Below, piece after piece: positions 15,223 through 22,688 of a stretch of 22,950 nt of DNA. This DNA comes from JALYQB01 sp035640155 (GTDB taxonomy: Bacteria > Actinomycetota > Actinomycetes > Mycobacteriales > Pseudonocardiaceae), in the NCBI GenBank assembly GCA_035640155.1, contig DASQWR010000068.1, forward strand, positions 1 through 22,950, read 5' to 3'. The notes beneath the pieces are model-generated. The model worked only from the letters and a program-made list of their open reading frames with translations, made no database searches and was not told the origin of the DNA. The translations under genes were made by a program, and so were the position numbers. The stretch's first letter is position 1; each line of letters begins with the position of its first letter.

Positions 15223-15397
15223 CGTTCCTCGGCAAGCAGTCGGTACACACGTACATCACGAGCCAGGCGATCAAACGCGCAGGCCGGGTCAGCAGGACGG
15301 ATGGCGCGAGCATTGTAACGCCGCGGAGCGTACCGGGGACACCAGGCGGATCAGCAGTCACCATGGGTTCGGGTCGGGGCTGACCACCGGAGAATCG

Positions 15398-16054
15398 TCA
15401 GTGGTGCGTGGAATGGTGCTGGCGGCCGCGCCGCGTCAGCGCCTCGGTTCGCGGTCGCCACTCGTCGTCGTCCTGCTCTCCGCCAATCAGGTCATCGGCC
15501 GGTGTCGCGGCCTGGGCCGGGGCGGGGCTGGCCGCAACCGGGCCGGCTGTGCTCTGGGTTCCTGCGCCCTGGGTTCCTGTGCCCTGGATCACTCGCGCAC
15601 CACCACCGCGGAACACCCACGCGCGCAACAGCACGAACCGCGCCGTCCCACCGGCGGTGCTGGCGATCAGCAGGGCCAGGCTCTCGACGCGCGCGGAGGG
15701 TGCGGTCGCAACCTGGTGCAGCACCCACAGGGTCGCGGTGTTGTACGTGCAGTAGAAGAGGATCACCACGAGGTTCTGCACGACCAGCCCGGCGCGGGAG
15801 GTCTGTGCCTCGGAGAAGGTCATCCGCCGGTTGGCCTCGGTACTGATCAGCGTGGTCACCGTGACCGCCACGACGGTGGCCGCTTCGGCGTTCCACCACT
15901 GCCGCAGCAGCAGGTAGAGAGCAGCGTTGGCGACGCTCGACGCCAGCCCGATGCCGGTGAAGAACCCGGCCTGCCGCGTGATCGGCGCGAGCCGGCTCCG
16001 GTCTCGGGACGGGGCAACCAGCCCCGCTCCCTCACCGATCGCCGCGCCGCTCAC
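15398..16054 (-). CDS. GtrA-like four-helix membrane protein with a disordered C-terminal tail
   Basis: A 218-residue protein with four predicted helices (about 28-50, 57-74, 88-113 and 123-145). The GtrA family hallmarks are NRRMTF (75-80) after helix 2 and the related RAWVF (144-148) after helix 4. Relatives help move polyprenyl-linked sugars or act in cell-wall glycan synthesis. The GTG at 16054 has GGGGAG at 16060-16065. After residue 148 comes a 70-residue hydrophilic tail with GTQGA repeats, an Ala/Pro stretch, an acidic cluster (EQDDDEW) and a His-rich end (RRGRQHHSTHH). No glycosyltransferase is adjacent, so the substrate is unknown. Confidence 0.82.
   Translation of the reverse strand: MSGAAIGEGAGLVAPSRDRSRLAPITRQAGFFTGIGLASSVANAALYLLLRQWWNAEAATVVAVTVTTLISTEANRRMTFSEAQTSRAGLVVQNLVVILFYCTYNTATLWVLHQVATAPSARVESLALLIASTAGGTARFVLLRAWVFRGGGARVIQGTGTQGAGTQSTAGPVAASPAPAQAATPADDLIGGEQDDDEWRPRTEALTRRGRQHHSTHH
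15554..15583. repeat. Two tandem copies of a 15-bp unit inside the GtrA-like gene
   Basis: CTGGGTTCCTGCGCC at 15554-15568 is repeated with one change at 15569-15583, and CTGG continues at 15584. On the minus strand the unit encodes a five-residue GTQGA-type repeat in the hydrophilic tail. It keeps the frame, so copy number may vary without breaking the gene. Confidence 0.8.
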
Positions 16055-16179
16055 GTCCGCTCCCCGTTACGCTGCGTAGTACCGATTCTTGGGGTGCCCA
16101 CTATGCCCAACTCGCTGTTCACAACGCGGTGCGAGGGTAAGTGATTCCGGTCTTGTTCGCTTCGGCTTTACGAGCGTGG

Positions 16180-16785
16180 TCACCGGACCGGCTGGCGGCA
16201 GATGTAGGTCATCGCGGGGGGCAGGTTCCGCCAGGTCGTGCGGGACGGCACCACCTCGTGGAATCTCCGGTGCAGCTCGGCGCGGAACCGGCGCGCGGTC
16301 GGCGTCCAGTAGCCGCTGCTGTAGGCGACCGCGGTGAACACCCCGTCCGGGTGCAGCACCCGGTGGAACACGTCGAGGAACTCCCGCTGTCGGGCCGGCG
16401 GCAGCAGCGTCCAGGGCAGCACGGAGACGATCACGTCGACCTGCACTAGCCCGCGCTGGGTGAGCAACGCGGGCAGGGTGAGTGCGTCGGCGGTGACGAC
16501 GTCGGCCGCGAGGCCGCGCGCGCGAAGTCGCTCGGCCAGCTCCGGGTCCTTCTCGATGGCGATCACCGTCGTGCCCGGAGCGGCCCGCTCGACGATCGCC
16601 TCGGTGACCTCACCGGCACCGGCTCCGACCTCGACCACGACCTGCGCACCGTTCCCCTGGCAGCGCACCACGGTGGCCAGCCGCTTGGCCAGCGTCCGGC
16701 TACTCGCCGTCACCGTGCCGACCTCGAGGGGCGACCGGCGGGCGGCGGCGAGGTAGGCGCGCCACCCTTCCGATCGCCGGCTCAT
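16180..16785 (-). CDS. SAM-dependent methyltransferase, PmtA/KsgA-like (COG3963 type)
   Basis: A 201-residue class I methyltransferase. The SAM loop is VVEVGAGAGEVTEAI (50-64), the acidic residue after strand 2 is E78, and SVLPWTLLPP (120-129) takes the motif IV place. The ending WRNLPPAMTYICR resembles phospholipid N-methyltransferases, while the SSRTLAKRLA start recalls rRNA dimethyladenosine transferases. I favour a COG3963 lipid-type methyltransferase, but the substrate is not proven. The ATG at 16785 is 43 bp from the divergent dehydrogenase start, with no clear ribosome site. Confidence 0.8.
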   Translation of the reverse strand: MSRRSEGWRAYLAAARRSPLEVGTVTASSRTLAKRLATVVRCQGNGAQVVVEVGAGAGEVTEAIVERAAPGTTVIAIEKDPELAERLRARGLAADVVTADALTLPALLTQRGLVQVDVIVSVLPWTLLPPARQREFLDVFHRVLHPDGVFTAVAYSSGYWTPTARRFRAELHRRFHEVVPSRTTWRNLPPAMTYICRQPVR

Positions 16786-16828
16786 GGGGCACAGTGAACC
16801 TCATGGGCTGGTTTGGGAGAGTCACGGT

Positions 16829-19729
16829 GTGACCGCACTCGTCGCCGCGCTGCGGGCCCGGCTCGACGGGGAGGTCGCGGACGACGACTACACCCGGCAC
16901 CTGTTCTCCCGCGACGCCAGCATGTACTCGATCGTCCCGCAGGTGGTGGTCTACCCGAGACATGGCGGGGACGTCACAGCAGCGGTGGCGCTCGCCGCCG
17001 AGCACGGGGTGCCGGTGCTGGCCCGCGGCGCGGGCACCAGCCTCGCCGGGCAGACCGTCGGTGAGGGCGTCGTGCTCGACTTCTCCCGGCACCTGAACCG
17101 CATCCTGAAGATCGACCCGGACGCACGTACCGCCCGGGTACAGCCGGGCGTGGTGCAGGACGAGCTGAACCGCGCCGCGGCACGGTTCGGGCTGATGTTC
17201 GGACCGGACACCTCGACGTCCGATCGGGCCACCCTCGGCGGCATGATCGGCAACAACTCCGCGGGCAGCAGCTCGGTGCGCTACGGCATGACCATCGACC
17301 ACGTGCTCGCGTTGGACGTGGTGCTCGCCGACGCCAGCACCGCTCGGTTCGAGCCGGTCGACGAGGCCGAGCGTGCCCGCCGCGCGCAGCACCCCTCCCT
17401 GGAAGGTCAGCTCTACGCGGGGCTGCCACGCCTGGTGGACGCGCACCGCGGCGCGATCAGGGCCGGATTCCCGCGGTTCTGGCGTCGCGCCGGGGGCTAC
17501 CGCCTCGACCGGCTCGCCGAGGCCGAGGACGAGCAGGCGCCCTTCGACCTGGCGCGGTTCGTGGTCGGGTCCGAGGGCACGCTGGTGATCGTCACCGAGG
17601 TGACCGTGCGGCTGGTGGCGAAGCCGGCGCACACCGTCATCGCCCTCGGGCACTTCCGCTCCACGGCTGCGGCGATCGCCGCCACCGCAGACGCGCTGGC
17701 CTGCGACCCGTCCGCCGTCGAGCTGATGGACCGCACCATCCTCGACCTGTCCCGAAGCAAGATCGAGTACGCGGCGCTCGGAGCCATCCTGCTCGATGAC
17801 CCGGAGGCGTTGCTGTTCGTCTCCTTCACCGGAGATGACGAGGAGCCGCTGCTCGACTCGCTGGACCGGCTCACCGCGCTGTGGAGCGAGCACGGGCACG
17901 GTTACGCCATGCTGCGCGCCGTGACCCCCGAGCAGCAGGGTGCCCTGCTCGGGGTCCGCAAGGTCGGCCTCGGACTGCTGATGGCCGCGAGCCAGGGCAC
18001 CAGACGGCCGGTGGCGTTCGTCGAGGACACCGCCGTCGACCCGTCGCGGCTTCCCGAGTACACCGAGCGGTTCGCGGAGGTGCTCGACCGGCACGGCATG
18101 CGGGCCGGTGTCTACGGACACGCCTCGGTGGGCTGCCTGCACATCCGGCCGTTCGTCGACCTGTCGAAGCCCGCGGAGGTCGCGCGGATGCGGACGGTCG
18201 CCGAGGAGATCTGCGGCCTCGTCACCGAGTTCGGCGGCGCCAACTCCAGCGAGCACGGCGATGGCCTGGCCCGCAGCGAGTTCAACCGGCGGGTTTTCGG
18301 CGACGAGCTGTACGGGGCGATGCAGCAGGTGAAGCGGCTGTTCGACCCGCACGGCCTGCTGAACCCCGGCAAGATCGTCGACGCGCCGTCGATGACCGAG
18401 CACCTGCGCGACGCCGCGCTTCCGCCGGCGCCGGCACTGCGGACGAAGCTGGACTTCACCGCCGTCAGCGGCGGGTCGGGGGGGATGCGCGCCGCCGCCG
18501 ACCGCTGCATGAACATCGGGCTGTGCCGCAAGAGCAGCACCGGAGCGATGTGCCCGTCCTACATGGCCACGCGCCGCGAGGACGACTCCACCCGCGGCCG
18601 GGCCAACGCGCTGGTGAAGGCACTGTCCGAACCGGACCCGCACGCCGCGCTGGGCGACGAGCGGCTGCACGAGGTGCTCGACCTGTGCCTGATGTGCAAG
18701 GCGTGCAAGAGCGAGTGCCCGCTCGGGGTGGACCTGGCGGCGCTGAAGACGGAGGCCCTCGCGCACCACCACGAGGTGCACGGCACGCCGCTGCGCTCCC
18801 GGGTGTTCGGCGCGATCCGCACCCTGAACCGGCTCGGCTCGGCCACCGCACCGCTGTCGAACCTGCCCGGTCGGGTGCCGGTGCTGCGCCGGCTCGCCGA
18901 CCGGACGCTGGGCATCACGGCGCACCGGCCGCTGCCGGTGTTCGAGCGGCAGAACCTGCCGCGCTGGTTCCGGCGACGCCAGCGCCGTCTCCCGTCCATC
19001 GGGAGTGCCGGTCCGGTGATATTCCTCGCCGACTCGTTCACCAGCTTCTCCGAGCCTCACATCGGCCGCGCGGCGATCGAGCTGCTGGAGTGCGCCGGGC
19101 ACCGCGTCCGGCTGCAGAGCAGCGGGTGCTGCGGTCGGGCGAGCCTGTCCAAGGGCCTGATCGAGGATGCCCGGCGAAAGGCGGGGGCACTGGTCGGGGC
19201 GCTCGCCGTCACCGAGGGGCCGATCGTCGGGTGCGAGCCGTCCTGCCTGCTCATGCTGCGTGACGAGCACCGCGCGTTGCTCCCCGGCGACCTGCGGGTC
19301 GCTGAGGTGGGCGCCCGGGCGAGGTTGGTCGAGGAGCTGCTCGTCGAGGCGATCGACGACGGGCGGCTGCGGCTGCGCTCCGGCGCCTGGCCCGCCGGGC
19401 GGCAGGTCGTCTTCCACGGGCACTGCCACCAGAAGGCCGAGGTGGGCATTGCCGCGACGGTGGCGCTGCTGCGCCGCATCCCCGGGGTGGTGGTCGTCGA
19501 GCTCGACGCCGGTTGCTGCGGGATGGCCGGCTCGTTCGGGTTCGAGTCCGAGCACTACGACGTGTCGATGGCCGTCGGGCAGGACCGGCTCTTTCCCGCG
19601 GTGCGCGCCGCCTCACAGAGCGCCGTCATCGCTGCGACCGGGGTGTCGTGCCGCCAGCAGATCCAGCACGGGACGGACCGCCGCGCGTGGCATCCGGTCG
19701 AGCTGATCCGCGCCGCGCTGGCCGAGTGA
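16829..19729 (+). CDS. FAD-linked oxidase with Fe-S and CCG domains (D-2-hydroxyacid / D-lactate dehydrogenase type)
   Basis: A 966-residue single-chain dehydrogenase of the YdiJ/GlcD-GlpC fusion type. FAD-binding (PCMH) motifs are ARGAGTSLAGQ (65-75), GGMIGNNSAG (137-146) and VVGSEGTL (245-252). The FAD-oxidase C domain carries GHASVGCLHIRP and EHGDGLARSEF (about 430-485). Two Fe-S motifs follow: C560/C566/C575P, then C620, C623, C626, C630P. Two CCG domains have C767-C768 and C896-C897, plus CHQKA near 866. It probably oxidises a D-2-hydroxyacid such as D-lactate or D-2-hydroxyglutarate and passes electrons to the respiratory chain. The GTG at 16829 has GGGAGAG at 16815-16821; the ATG at 16784 would overlap the divergent gene. 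Confidence 0.92.
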   Translation: MTALVAALRARLDGEVADDDYTRHLFSRDASMYSIVPQVVVYPRHGGDVTAAVALAAEHGVPVLARGAGTSLAGQTVGEGVVLDFSRHLNRILKIDPDARTARVQPGVVQDELNRAAARFGLMFGPDTSTSDRATLGGMIGNNSAGSSSVRYGMTIDHVLALDVVLADASTARFEPVDEAERARRAQHPSLEGQLYAGLPRLVDAHRGAIRAGFPRFWRRAGGYRLDRLAEAEDEQAPFDLARFVVGSEGTLVIVTEVTVRLVAKPAHTVIALGHFRSTAAAIAATADALACDPSAVELMDRTILDLSRSKIEYAALGAILLDDPEALLFVSFTGDDEEPLLDSLDRLTALWSEHGHGYAMLRAVTPEQQGALLGVRKVGLGLLMAASQGTRRPVAFVEDTAVDPSRLPEYTERFAEVLDRHGMRAGVYGHASVGCLHIRPFVDLSKPAEVARMRTVAEEICGLVTEFGGANSSEHGDGLARSEFNRRVFGDELYGAMQQVKRLFDPHGLLNPGKIVDAPSMTEHLRDAALPPAPALRTKLDFTAVSGGSGGMRAAADRCMNIGLCRKSSTGAMCPSYMATRREDDSTRGRANALVKALSEPDPHAALGDERLHEVLDLCLMCKACKSECPLGVDLAALKTEALAHHHEVHGTPLRSRVFGAIRTLNRLGSATAPLSNLPGRVPVLRRLADRTLGITAHRPLPVFERQNLPRWFRRRQRRLPSIGSAGPVIFLADSFTSFSEPHIGRAAIELLECAGHRVRLQSSGCCGRASLSKGLIEDARRKAGALVGALAVTEGPIVGCEPSCLLMLRDEHRALLPGDLRVAEVGARARLVEELLVEAIDDGRLRLRSGAWPAGRQVVFHGHCHQKAEVGIAATVALLRRIPGVVVVELDAGCCGMAGSFGFESEHYDVSMAVGQDRLFPAVRAASQSAVIAATGVSCRQQIQHGTDRRAWHPVELIRAALAE

Positions 19730-19740
19730 GATCGAGGACC

Positions 19741-19772
19741 CACGCCGGGTCGGTGGGGAGCTGGCCGGCGTG
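19741..19772 (+). terminator. Hairpin shortly after the dehydrogenase gene
   Basis: CACGCCGG (19741-19748) and CCGGCGTG (19765-19772) form a perfect 8-bp stem with a 16-nt loop, 12 nt after the stop codon. There is no T tract, as is common in actinobacteria, so termination is only plausible. Confidence 0.35.
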
Positions 19773-19795
19773 CGGCAGCTGGCGACGGCCCGTAG

Positions 19796-19812
19796 CGTCG
19801 AGATGATCGACG
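19796..19812. promoter_or_regulatory. Inverted repeat upstream of the nitroreductase gene
   Basis: CGTCGA (19796-19801) and TCGACG (19807-19812) are perfect 6-bp arms around a 5-bp centre, ending 29 bp before the start codon. A TANNNT-like TAGCGT lies at 19793-19798. This could be a regulator site over a promoter, though short GC-rich repeats arise by chance in this genome. Confidence 0.3.
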
Positions 19813-19841
19813 TCAGATGAGACGACACAGGAGGACCGAGG

Positions 19842-20285
19842 ATGACTGACACCCTCGACATCGACCGGGCGAAGGACAGCGGGGCGGGTTGGGTGGCCGA
19901 GCACGTCCGGCGTTACCTGGAGACCGACGGTGCCGAGGGCCACGAGTGGAACGGTGTGCCGACCCTGGTGTTGGTGACCACCGGACGACGCAGCGGAGAG
20001 CCCAGGCGGACCGCCCTGATCTACGGTCGGGACGGCGACGACTTCGTCGTGGTGGCGTCCAAGGGCGGCGCTGCGGAACATCCTTCCTGGTACACGAACC
20101 TGGAAGCCGATCCGCAGGCCGCGGTGCAGGTCGGTGCCGACCGCTACCAGGTGTGGGCCCGCACTGCCGACGCCGAGGAGAGGGCCCGGCTGTGGCCGGT
20201 GATGGCGCAGATCTGGCCGGACTACGACGACTACGCGAAGAAGACCGACCGGGAGATCCCGGTGGTCATCCTGCAGCGGACCTGA
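19842..20285 (+). CDS. F420-dependent nitroreductase family protein (Ddn-like)
   Basis: A 147-residue split-beta-barrel protein of the deazaflavin-dependent nitroreductase family (relatives include mycobacterial Ddn). Motifs are TTGRRSGEPRRTAL (46-59), which contacts F420, ASKGGAAEHPSWYTNL (72-87), and the family ending YDDYAKKTDREIPVV (128-142). Members use reduced F420 to reduce quinones, nitro compounds or enones; the substrate here is unknown. The ATG at 19842 has AGGAGG at 19830-19835. It is followed by a palindrome at 20282-20295. Confidence 0.92.
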   Translation: MTDTLDIDRAKDSGAGWVAEHVRRYLETDGAEGHEWNGVPTLVLVTTGRRSGEPRRTALIYGRDGDDFVVVASKGGAAEHPSWYTNLEADPQAAVQVGADRYQVWARTADAEERARLWPVMAQIWPDYDDYAKKTDREIPVVILQRT

Positions 20286-20295
20286 GCCGGCTCAG
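20282..20295. terminator. 14-bp perfect palindrome between two convergent reading frames
   Basis: CTGAGCCGGCTCAG includes the nitroreductase stop codon and sits 5 bp before the stop of the small minus-strand frame at 20300. A symmetric hairpin there could end transcription from both sides. The arms leave little loop and there is no T tract, so this is tentative. Confidence 0.3.
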
Positions 20296-20299
20296 CCGG

Positions 20300-20506
20300 T
20301 CATTCGGTGGCGGGCTCGGTGGTGTCAGCGGTGTCGTCGCTGGGAACCGCCCAGACGGCGTGCTCCCGGACCGGACGGAGCTCGAACTCCCCGAACCGGC
20401 CGCGGCGTACCGCGACGGCACTCATCGGCATCGGCCGGTTCTGCCGGTGCCGTGGGGACATGGTCATCCCGGACCGCGGTCGGCGGTCGGCGATGGGCGT
20501 GCGCAT
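20300..20506 (-). CDS. Possible small protein of unknown function
   Basis: A 68-residue frame from ATG 20506 with AAGGGAAG at 20509-20516 at good spacing. The N-terminal half is Arg/Pro/Met-rich and basic; the second half (RRGRFGEFELRPVREHAVWA) reads like a small folded strand pair, and the end is acidic (DDTADTTEPATE). I do not recognise it. Internal Met codons at residues 14, 16, 26 and 28 give shorter alternatives. It is supported by the ribosome site, its composition and the lack of any better frame here. The stretch 20507-20801 above it holds only a candidate promoter. Confidence 0.42.
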   Translation of the reverse strand: MRTPIADRRPRSGMTMSPRHRQNRPMPMSAVAVRRGRFGEFELRPVREHAVWAVPSDDTADTTEPATE

Positions 20507-20720
20507 GGCTTCCCTTCTTCGTGCGGGTCATGCGGTTGCCGCTCCACGCGAGGCGAGCTCGCGATGACGGCAGGGTAAGGCCTGCTCGGGCGCGTGATGC
20601 CACGGATGGGAGCGGATCTCGAATTTGCAGGCGAGCAGCCAGCTGCTCCGAGCGCTCGTCCAGGAACCAGCCTACCTTGCTGCTCGACGCCGGGACGCAG
20701 TGGTGGGGTGACCACGGATG

Positions 20721-20749
20721 TTCCGGCCGGTCAGCCGGTTGAGTAAGCT
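20721..20749 (+). promoter_or_regulatory. Candidate promoter for the glycolipid-binding-domain gene
   Basis: TAAGCT at 20744-20749 fits the TANNNT -10 pattern, with a weak -35 (TTCCGG at 20721-20726) 17 bp upstream. It is about 50 bp upstream of the chosen GTG start. This is pattern matching only. Confidence 0.28.
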
Positions 20750-20801
20750 CTCGCGGGATCGTCCGGCCGCCGGTCGGAAGCAACGCGCGCGGGAGGCCGT
20801 G

Positions 20802-21380
20802 GTGACTCCGACCAAGACCATGCTCACCTGGGCAGGTGAGGGCACGTCCCGGCTCGAAGCGGTGCGCGTCGTCCTCGGTGGTCGCGGGATGCGCGCCACC
20901 GGCTCGACCGTCGCGGCGGCTGACGGCGATCGGGAGGCGTACTCCGCGTCATACTCGCTGGCCACCGACGAGGCCGGGGCGCTGTCTCGGCTCACGGTGC
21001 GCACCGTCACCAGGCAGGGTGAGCAGCACGTGACGGTGAGCCGGTCAGAGGAGAGCAACTGGCTGATCGACCATGGGGGCGGGGCGCGGCGCACCGGCTT
21101 CGAGGGCGCGGTGGACGTCGACCTGGCGTTCAGCCCGCTGTTCAATGCGCTGCCGGTCCGCCGGCTGGGGATGCACCGCAACGTCGGGGAGCACGACCTG
21201 CGCGTCGTCTTCGTCTCGCTGCCGAGCCTGCACGTGGAGCTGGTGCACCAGACGTACCGGACCGTGTCGGTTGGTGAGCGACCCGTGGTCGCGTTCTCGT
21301 CCGGGTCGTTCGGAGCCGAGCTCACCCTGGACGCCGAGGGCCTCGTGGTGGACTACCCGGGGCTGGCCCGACGGCTGTAA
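20802..21380 (+). CDS. Putative glycolipid-binding domain protein (PF06475/DUF1089 type)
   Basis: A 192-residue cytosolic-looking protein. The pattern LTWAGEGTSRLEAVRV near the start, then SRSEESNWLIDH, GFEGAVDVDLAFSPLFNALP and a final LDAEGLVVDYPGLARR, is what I recall of the putative glycolipid-binding family. Its biochemical role is not established. The GTG at 20802 is chosen for its GGGAGG at 20791-20796 with a 5-nt spacer; the upstream ATG at 20718 gives an Arg-rich lead with no ribosome site, and ATG 20820 is a second option. The TAA stop lies in the first unit of a tandem repeat. Confidence 0.85.
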   Translation: MTPTKTMLTWAGEGTSRLEAVRVVLGGRGMRATGSTVAAADGDREAYSASYSLATDEAGALSRLTVRTVTRQGEQHVTVSRSEESNWLIDHGGGARRTGFEGAVDVDLAFSPLFNALPVRRLGMHRNVGEHDLRVVFVSLPSLHVELVHQTYRTVSVGERPVVAFSSGSFGAELTLDAEGLVVDYPGLARRL

Positions 21381-21412
21381 CGGGACCTGGCTCACAAACG
21401 GGACCTGGCTCA
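21379..21412. repeat. Tandem 18-bp-period repeat bridging two convergent stop codons
   Basis: AACGGGACCTGGCTCA occurs at 21379-21394 and again at 21397-21412 without change, separated by CA. The first copy begins with the last two bases of the TAA of the glycolipid-binding gene, and the last three bases of the second copy form the TGA of the amidase on the minus strand. The whole 29-bp spacer between the two genes is therefore repeat. Confidence 0.85.
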
Positions 21413-22669
21413 GCAGGCCGAGGCGATGCGTGCGGCCGCGGCCAGCGCCGCCTGCTCCCCCCCGCCCTGCTTCCGGTGCTGCCGCGTCCGATCCTGCAGG
21501 GCCACCACCTGCACTCCTGCGGGCAGGCCAGGGACGCCGGGCACGGGCACCGACACCGCTGGCAGGCCGAGCAGGCTGAACGGCAGGGTCAGCGACAGCA
21601 GCGCGGCGCGGACCTCGACCGCTGCGCCGTCGACGTCGACGTGGGTGGCGCCGACCGGTGTCGCCCGCAGCGGCGTGGTGGGGGTGAGGAGCAGGTCTAC
21701 ACCCTCCAGCGCCGCCAGCAGTTGCGCGCCGACCCGGCGTCGGGTGCGCTGCGCGGCCACGTAGTCCGCCGCGGTGAGGCCCGCGACCGCCAGCAGCCGC
21801 TCGCGGGTGGAGGGCTGGTAGTCCTGCGGCCGCTCGGCGAGCCAGCCGCGGTGGGTGGCGTAGGCCTCTGCGCCGACGATCGGGCGGTAGGTGGCGGCCA
21901 GCTCGTCGATCCCGGGCATCCGCACCTCGCGGACGGTGGCCCCGGCCCGCACGAGAGCGCCGGCGGCGGCGTCGACGGCGGCGGCGATGGCCGGGTCGTG
22001 CACCCGCCAGTAGGAGCCCACGGGGAGCCCCACGATGGTGGTCACCAGCGGCACGTCCGGGTCGACCGCGGTGCCGGTGAGGGCCGCGAAGCCCGCCGCC
22101 ACGGTCGGCACGTCGACGCCGAGGATCCCGATGTGGTCGCACGTCTCCGACAGCGGGAACACCCCGCCGGTCGGCAATGCACCCGCCCCCGGCTTGAGGC
22201 CGACTACCCCGCACAGCGCGGCAGGGGTGCGGACCGAGCAGCCGGTGTCGGTGCCCAGCGCGAGCGGCACCAGGCCGGCCGCGATGGCTGCCGCCGAGCC
22301 TCCGGAGGACCCGCCGGTGATCCGCGACGGGTCGTGCGGGTTGTGGCAGGGCCCCTGCACCGCGACGTCCCCGGTGGGGCCGTAGGCGAACTCGTGAGTG
22401 TGCGTCTTCGCGACGACGACGGCACCCGCGGCCCGCAGCGCGGCGACCACCGGTGCGTCGGCGGCCGCCGGCGGAGCCCCGGCGAGCACCGCGCTGCCGC
22501 AGACGGTCGGCAGGCCCGCGACGTCGATGAGGTCCTTCACCCCCACCGGGACGCCGTGCAGCGGCCCCGGGACCGGCCGCTGGGCGTGGGCGTGCTCCGG
22601 GTCGAGGTGCACCACCGCGTTGTGCGGGTCGGCGGCCAGCGCGGCGAGCACCGCATCGAGATCGGGCAC
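21410..22669 (-). CDS. Amidase signature family hydrolase
   Basis: A 419-residue amidase-signature enzyme with the Ser-cisSer-Lys triad as K45 (VGVKDLID), S121 (ITGGSSGGSAAA) and S145 (GTDTGCSVRTPAALCG); the 24-residue gap between the serines fits the family. The residue before the nucleophile, normally Gly in GTDTGGS, is Cys here. It is shorter than GatA and is not next to gatB or gatC, so a stand-alone amide or urea-type hydrolase is likelier than the tRNA amidotransferase. Near the C-terminus a basic DRTRQHRKQGGG stretch follows the usual VQVVA strand. The GTG at 22669 is 19 bp after the previous gene's stop, suggesting one operon. Confidence 0.88.
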   Translation of the reverse strand: MPDLDAVLAALAADPHNAVVHLDPEHAHAQRPVPGPLHGVPVGVKDLIDVAGLPTVCGSAVLAGAPPAAADAPVVAALRAAGAVVVAKTHTHEFAYGPTGDVAVQGPCHNPHDPSRITGGSSGGSAAAIAAGLVPLALGTDTGCSVRTPAALCGVVGLKPGAGALPTGGVFPLSETCDHIGILGVDVPTVAAGFAALTGTAVDPDVPLVTTIVGLPVGSYWRVHDPAIAAAVDAAAGALVRAGATVREVRMPGIDELAATYRPIVGAEAYATHRGWLAERPQDYQPSTRERLLAVAGLTAADYVAAQRTRRRVGAQLLAALEGVDLLLTPTTPLRATPVGATHVDVDGAAVEVRAALLSLTLPFSLLGLPAVSVPVPGVPGLPAGVQVVALQDRTRQHRKQGGGEQAALAAAARIASAC

Positions 22670-22688
22670 GTCAGCGATCCTGCCTCTG

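Noticed and set aside
16784..16828. Upstream ATG start for the FAD/Fe-S dehydrogenase
   Set aside because: It overlaps the start codon of the divergent methyltransferase and lacks a ribosome site, while the GTG at 16829 has GGGAGAG at proper spacing and begins the family N-terminus.
16700..19555. A 951-codon open frame on the minus strand opposite the dehydrogenase
   Set aside because: Shadow of the FAD/Fe-S gene; its product is rich in Arg, Gln, His and Pro with no recognisable domain, and it overlaps the methyltransferase start.
20718..20801. ATG start 28 codons upstream for the glycolipid-binding-domain protein
   Set aside because: The extra residues are Arg-rich and unlike the family, and the candidate -10 box at 20744-20749 would lie inside the coding region; GTG 20802 has a strong ribosome site.
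21410..22669. Assignment of the amidase as GatA (tRNA amidotransferase subunit A)
   Set aside because: It is shorter than GatA (about 485 residues), is not beside gatC or gatB, and its C-terminal part differs; the general amidase-signature call is safer.
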